DNA from: Pseudomonas sp. ML96
GTDB lineage: Bacteria; Pseudomonadota; Gammaproteobacteria; Pseudomonadales; Pseudomonadaceae
DNA length: 64,000 nucleotides
Direction of reading: 5' to 3'
NCBI RefSeq assembly: GCF_000761545.1
Contig: NZ_JPMY01000046.1
Location: 195,498-259,497 of the forward strand
Of this stretch, positions 60,815 through 64,000 are shown piece by piece. The position numbers and the translations under genes were made by a program. Position 1 is the stretch's first letter. Each line of letters opens with the position of its first letter. The notes below the pieces were generated by a model, which saw nothing but the letters and a program-made list of their open reading frames with translations, was not told the DNA's origin and made no database searches.

Positions 60815-61663
60815 TCAGCCCTCCCCGCCAACGAAGCTGTCGCGCCAGTGCAGCGCGCGGGTTTCCAGCTGTTTGAGCAGGCCGTCGCTGAGCTTGCCAA
60901 GCACGGCGAGCAGGAGGATGGCGGCGATCACCAGGTCCGGACGCGAAGTCTCGCGGCCGTCGCTGAGCAGGTAGCCGAGGCCCTGGGTGGCGGCGATCAG
61001 CTCGGCGGCAACGAGGAACATCCAGCTCAGGCTGAGTGCCCCGCGCAGCCCGGTGAACAGGCTCGGCAGCGCCGCCGGCAAAAGGATGCGCCGGGTCAGG
61101 GCGACGCCGGACAGGCGATGCAGGCGCCCCACCTCGACCAGCTTGCGGTCGACGTTGCGGATGCCAGCGAGCAGCGCCAGGTAGACCGGGAAGAAGGCGC
61201 CGAGGGCGATCAGCACCACTTTGGGCGTCTCGTCGATGCCCAGCCAGAGCAGCAGCAATGGCACCCAGGCCAGGCTGGGAATCGCCCGCAGGGCCTGGAA
61301 GGTCGGCTCCAGGTAGCTCTCGGCACGCCGGCTGAGGCCGACCCAGGCACCGATCAGCACGGCCAGTGCCGCGCCGATGGCGAAACCAGCGGCAACCCGC
61401 GCCAGGCTGACGCCGATATGCCCCCACAGCTCGCCGCCGGCAGCCAGCCACCAGAGGGTCTGGCCAACCTGGCTGGGCGCCGGCAGCTGGTGCGCCGGTA
61501 TCCAGTCCAGGCGCACCAGCGCTTCCAGCAGCACCAGCAGCGCCAGCGGCAGCACCAGCCCGCGCCAGTTGCCCGTCCATGGGCGGCGTACGCTGGGCAC
61601 ATGCTCGCCACGCACGGCCGCGCGGGCGGCCAGCAGGGTGGCGAGCAGACTGCTAGCAGGCAT
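60815..61663 (-). CDS. Sulfonate/nitrate/taurine-type ABC transporter permease
   Basis: Inner-membrane permease of 282 residues with six helices and the loop VGRLHRLSGVALTRRILLPAALPSLFTGL. Only one internal methionine is present and no cysteine. Three bases separate it from the binding-protein gene upstream. It forms the importer with the two neighbours. Confidence 0.93.
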   Translation of the reverse strand: MPASSLLATLLAARAAVRGEHVPSVRRPWTGNWRGLVLPLALLVLLEALVRLDWIPAHQLPAPSQVGQTLWWLAAGGELWGHIGVSLARVAAGFAIGAALAVLIGAWVGLSRRAESYLEPTFQALRAIPSLAWVPLLLLWLGIDETPKVVLIALGAFFPVYLALLAGIRNVDRKLVEVGRLHRLSGVALTRRILLPAALPSLFTGLRGALSLSWMFLVAAELIAATQGLGYLLSDGRETSRPDLVIAAILLLAVLGKLSDGLLKQLETRALHWRDSFVGGEG

Positions 61664-61666
61664 GAC

Positions 61667-62659
61667 TTATTGCTCCGCCTTGGCTACCGGTTGGCCAATC
61701 ACACCAGCGGCCAGCTGCGGGCTGATCAGTTGGTCGACCACGGCGGCCACGTCGGTGCCCGGACGTACCAGTTGCTCGTCGAGCAGGATCGGCGCGGCGG
61801 CCTTCAGCGCGGCGACGTGTTCGGCACCCGGCTGCGGGTTGCTGAAGTCGGTGCGCGACAGTTGCAGCTTGGCCACTTCCAGCGGCAGCTTGGCTTCCTT
61901 GGCCAGCAGCTCGGCGGTCTGTTGCGGATGGGCGATGGTCCACTGACGCGCCTCCTCGTACGCGGCGATGACCTTGCCGATCAGCTGCGGCTGCTCCTTG
62001 AGGAACTTGTCGCTGACGTTGAGTACGCCGTAGCTGTTGAAGTCGACATTGCGATACAGCAGGCGCGAACCGGCCTGCAGCTGGCTGGCGGCCAGGTGCG
62101 GGTCGAGGCCGGCCCAGGCATCCACGTCGCCGCGCTCCAGGGCCACACGGCCGTCCGGGTGCTGCAGGTGGACGATTTCCACGTCGCCCTTGTCCAGGCC
62201 AGCGCTGTGCAGGCTGCGCAGGAGGAACAGGTAGGGGTCGGTGCCCTTGGTGGCGGCGACCTTCTTGCCCTTGAGGTCGGCCAGGGTCTTGATCGAGGAA
62301 TCCTTGGGCACGGCCAGGGCGGTCCATTCCGGACGGCTGGCGATGTACACGGTCTTCACCGGGCTGCCATTGGCACGGCTGAGCACGGCGGCGAGGCCGG
62401 CGGTGGAAGCGAAATCGATGCTGCCACCGTTAAGATATTCGAGGGAGCGGTTGCTGCCTTGGCTGAACACCCACTTCACGGCGATACCGTCGGCGGCCAG
62501 GCGCTTCTCGAGGATGCCCTGGTCCTTCAGTACCAGGCTGGTAGGCGCGTAATAGGCGTAGTCCAGGCGGACTTCCTTGGGTTCGGCGGCGTGGGTAGCG
62601 AGCGGCAGGGTGGTGGCGAGCAGCGCGGCGAGCAGATGGCGGGGTTTGAAGCTTTTCAT
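61667..62659 (-). CDS. Sulfonate-type periplasmic substrate-binding protein (second system)
   Basis: A 330-residue binding protein of the SsuA/TauA family. A signal peptide ending in ATHAA precedes the mature protein, which starts EPKEVRLDYAYYAPTSLVLKD and contains GKKVAATKGTDPYLFLLRSL. The mature part has no methionine and no cysteine. ATG 62659 follows GGAGATTCCC; a longer frame to 62695 is unlikely. It differs clearly from SsuA, so it should bind another sulfonate or sulfate ester. Confidence 0.93.
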   Translation of the reverse strand: MKSFKPRHLLAALLATTLPLATHAAEPKEVRLDYAYYAPTSLVLKDQGILEKRLAADGIAVKWVFSQGSNRSLEYLNGGSIDFASTAGLAAVLSRANGSPVKTVYIASRPEWTALAVPKDSSIKTLADLKGKKVAATKGTDPYLFLLRSLHSAGLDKGDVEIVHLQHPDGRVALERGDVDAWAGLDPHLAASQLQAGSRLLYRNVDFNSYGVLNVSDKFLKEQPQLIGKVIAAYEEARQWTIAHPQQTAELLAKEAKLPLEVAKLQLSRTDFSNPQPGAEHVAALKAAAPILLDEQLVRPGTDVAAVVDQLISPQLAAGVIGQPVAKAEQ

Positions 62660-62719
62660 GGGAATCTCCTTGGACTCAGGGTGAGGCCTTCCCAACCGTT
62701 GGCGGTCAGGTCAGGAGAT

Positions 62720-62741
62720 GGCGGGGGCCGCAGCCCCCGCC
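62720..62741 (-). other. Stem-loop between porin and binding-protein genes
   Basis: A perfect 9-bp GC stem, GGCGGGGGC with GCCCCCGCC, loop CGCA, eight bases past the porin stop. No T-run follows. It may protect the porin message, or partly stop transcription into the ABC genes. Confidence 0.6.
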
Positions 62742-62749
62742 GTTGTCGA

Positions 62750-64000
62750 TCAGAGGAGCGACAGGGTGTAGCTGACGATCAGGCGGTTCTCGTCCTGGTC
62801 GGTAACGGTCGAAGCCGTGTTGCCACGCAGCGAGGCGTTACGCCAGGAGAAGCCGAGGCCTTTCAGAGCGCCTTCCTGCAGGGTGTAGTCCAGGCGGAAG
62901 TCACGTTCCCATTCCTTGCGGTCGCCGCCGACGGCGTCGATGTTGTCGCCGGACAGGTAGGTCACGGTGGCTTTCAGGCCCGGTACGCCGACTTTGGTGA
63001 AGTCATAGGCGTACTCGGCCAGCCAGGTGCGCTCGCCGGCCGACAGGAACTTGCCGATCTGGCGGTCGGTGATCAGGTAGGCGGTGGAACCGTCACCCTG
63101 GTTGAGGAACGGGAAGGCGCTGTCACCGGAGACCTGCTGGTAACCGCCGCTCAGTGCATGGCTGCCCAGGGTGTAGGTGAACAGGGCGCTCCAGGTCTTG
63201 TTGTCCACTTCAGTGGTGCTGTAGCGGTTGGCGGCATTGATTTCGCCTTGACCGACATATCCCTCGGCACGGCCGGCAACGCTGCCATTCTTGCCATCGG
63301 AATCGCTGTAGAAGTAGCGCAGGTCGGACTTCAGCGCGCCTGGACCGATGGCCCAGTTATGGGTCAGGCCGAGGAAGTGCTGTTTGTAGAAGTCGTCCAG
63401 GTTGCCGTAGTAGTACTGCGCCAGCAGGTCCTTGCTGATCTTGTAGTCACCACCGGCAAAGTAGAATTTGTTGGAGTCGGCAATCGGGGCACCGGTCGTG
63501 GTGCCGTTGGAGTTAGTAGCGCCAGCAATACGCAGGCCGACGTCATCGGTAGAGGAACGAGTCTTGGTGTGCTCGAGCTGACCGGCAGTCAGGGTCAGGT
63601 TGTCGATCTCGTTGGAAGTGATCTGGCCACCGTCGAACAGTTGCGGCAGCAGACGACCGTCGTTGAAGGTCACGACCGGCAGTTTCGGCTGCAGGGTGCC
63701 CAGGCGACCTTCGGTCTTGGACACGCGCACCTTGGCGGTCACGCCACCCTTGCTGTAGTCGTCACGCGCCTTACCGTCGCTGTCTAGCGGGAACAGTTGG
63801 CCCGGCTTGCGACTGTCGCTGGTGTCGCCGTCACCGCCGGCATCCAGTTTCAGGCCGAGCAGGCCGACCGCGTCGAGGCCGAAGCCGACGGTGCCCTCGG
63901 TGAAACCGGAGGTGTAGTTGAAGAGGAAGCCCTGGCCCCACTCGTTGGCCTCGCCGCGGTTGTCGGCGGTGTTCTTGGTGTTCAGGTCGTAATAGAAATT
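62750..64000 (-). CDS. OprD-family outer-membrane porin (5' end cut by window edge)
   Basis: The C-terminal 416 residues of an 18-strand OprD-type channel; the frame is open through base 64000, so the signal peptide and first strands are missing. Typical pieces are EWGQGFLFNYTSGFTEGTVGFGLDAVGLLGLKLD, NEIDNLTLTAGQLEHTKTR-like and the C-terminal RLIVSYTLSLL (described by pieces, positions 18-51 and the last 11 residues of the fragment). No methionine or cysteine occurs in the 416 residues. It is upstream of the second sulfonate ABC system on the same strand and is probably its entry channel. Confidence 0.92.
   Translation of the reverse strand, partial: NFYYDLNTKNTADNRGEANEWGQGFLFNYTSGFTEGTVGFGLDAVGLLGLKLDAGGDGDTSDSRKPGQLFPLDSDGKARDDYSKGGVTAKVRVSKTEGRLGTLQPKLPVVTFNDGRLLPQLFDGGQITSNEIDNLTLTAGQLEHTKTRSSTDDVGLRIAGATNSNGTTTGAPIADSNKFYFAGGDYKISKDLLAQYYYGNLDDFYKQHFLGLTHNWAIGPGALKSDLRYFYSDSDGKNGSVAGRAEGYVGQGEINAANRYSTTEVDNKTWSALFTYTLGSHALSGGYQQVSGDSAFPFLNQGDGSTAYLITDRQIGKFLSAGERTWLAEYAYDFTKVGVPGLKATVTYLSGDNIDAVGGDRKEWERDFRLDYTLQEGALKGLGFSWRNASLRGNTASTVTDQDENRLIVSYTLSLL

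Noticed and set aside
60779..63787. A plus-strand open frame of about 1000 codons across the ABC transporter and porin genes
   Set aside because: It runs antisense to four well-recognised genes and its composition is low-complexity (rich in Gly, Ala, Gln, Val), as expected for the complement of GC-rich coding sequence. No family resemblance and no ribosome site.

Overview
The window looks like the chromosome of a Pseudomonas species. It is GC-rich, and its gene order recalls P. aeruginosa blocks: a caa3-type cytochrome oxidase locus, the PA0069-family radical SAM gene, prlC with yheV, the PA0061/PA0062-family lipoproteins, trpI/trpBA, desA beside a GGDEF-EAL gene, and ssuFBCDAE with lsfA. Genes are dense and often overlap by 1-4 bases. 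I found no rRNA, tRNA, CRISPR array, insertion sequence, integrase or phage gene. These assignments rest on recognising families by eye; no database search was run.

Layout. 1-6.2 kb: cytochrome c oxidase genes coxB-coxA-ctaG-coxC, with a DUF2909 gene and SURF1 (cut by the left edge). 6.3-16.5 kb: mostly housekeeping genes, namely beta-carbonic anhydrase, a radical SAM gene behind a LexA (SOS) box, an SBF transporter with a divergent AraC regulator, a PiT phosphate transporter, yheV-prlC, a gamma-carbonic-anhydrase-like protein and a HAD phosphatase. 16.5-27.5 kb: a minus-strand iron locus in the order sigma factor, anti-sigma factor, TonB receptor, DUF3649, PepSY protein, DUF3325, MacA, MacB, outer-membrane factor, with a Fur box in front of the sigma gene. 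27.6-32 kb: small envelope and stress genes (two DUF1161 paralogues, a lipoprotein metallopeptidase, two tandem lipoproteins, OsmC, an LLM oxidoreductase, dodecin). 32.2-40.5 kb: two more complete sigma/anti-sigma/TonB-receptor sets on the plus strand, with nearly identical leaders. 40.6-51.2 kb: trpI/trpBA, two desaturases, an M14 carboxypeptidase, a soluble double-PAS chemoreceptor and a GGDEF-EAL enzyme. 51.4-64 kb: a sulfur-scavenging region with ssuFBCDAE-lsfA, divergent sbp, and a second sulfonate-type ABC transporter downstream of an OprD-family porin (cut by the right edge).

How the parts work together. Each of the three iron sets is arranged as a cell-surface signalling system: the receptor carries an N-terminal signalling domain, the anti-sigma factor crosses the inner membrane and keeps a conserved Gly-Thr autocleavage motif, and the sigma factor should transcribe the receptor from a GAAAAT-type element close behind each anti-sigma gene. 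The first set also carries a putative ferrisiderophore reductase module and a tripartite MacAB-type pump, which suggests uptake, periplasmic iron release and re-export of a siderophore from one locus. The sulfur region joins outer-membrane entry, periplasmic capture, import, FMN-dependent desulfonation and peroxide protection. Several of its abundant proteins contain no methionine or cysteine beyond the start residue, as expected for proteins made during sulfur starvation.
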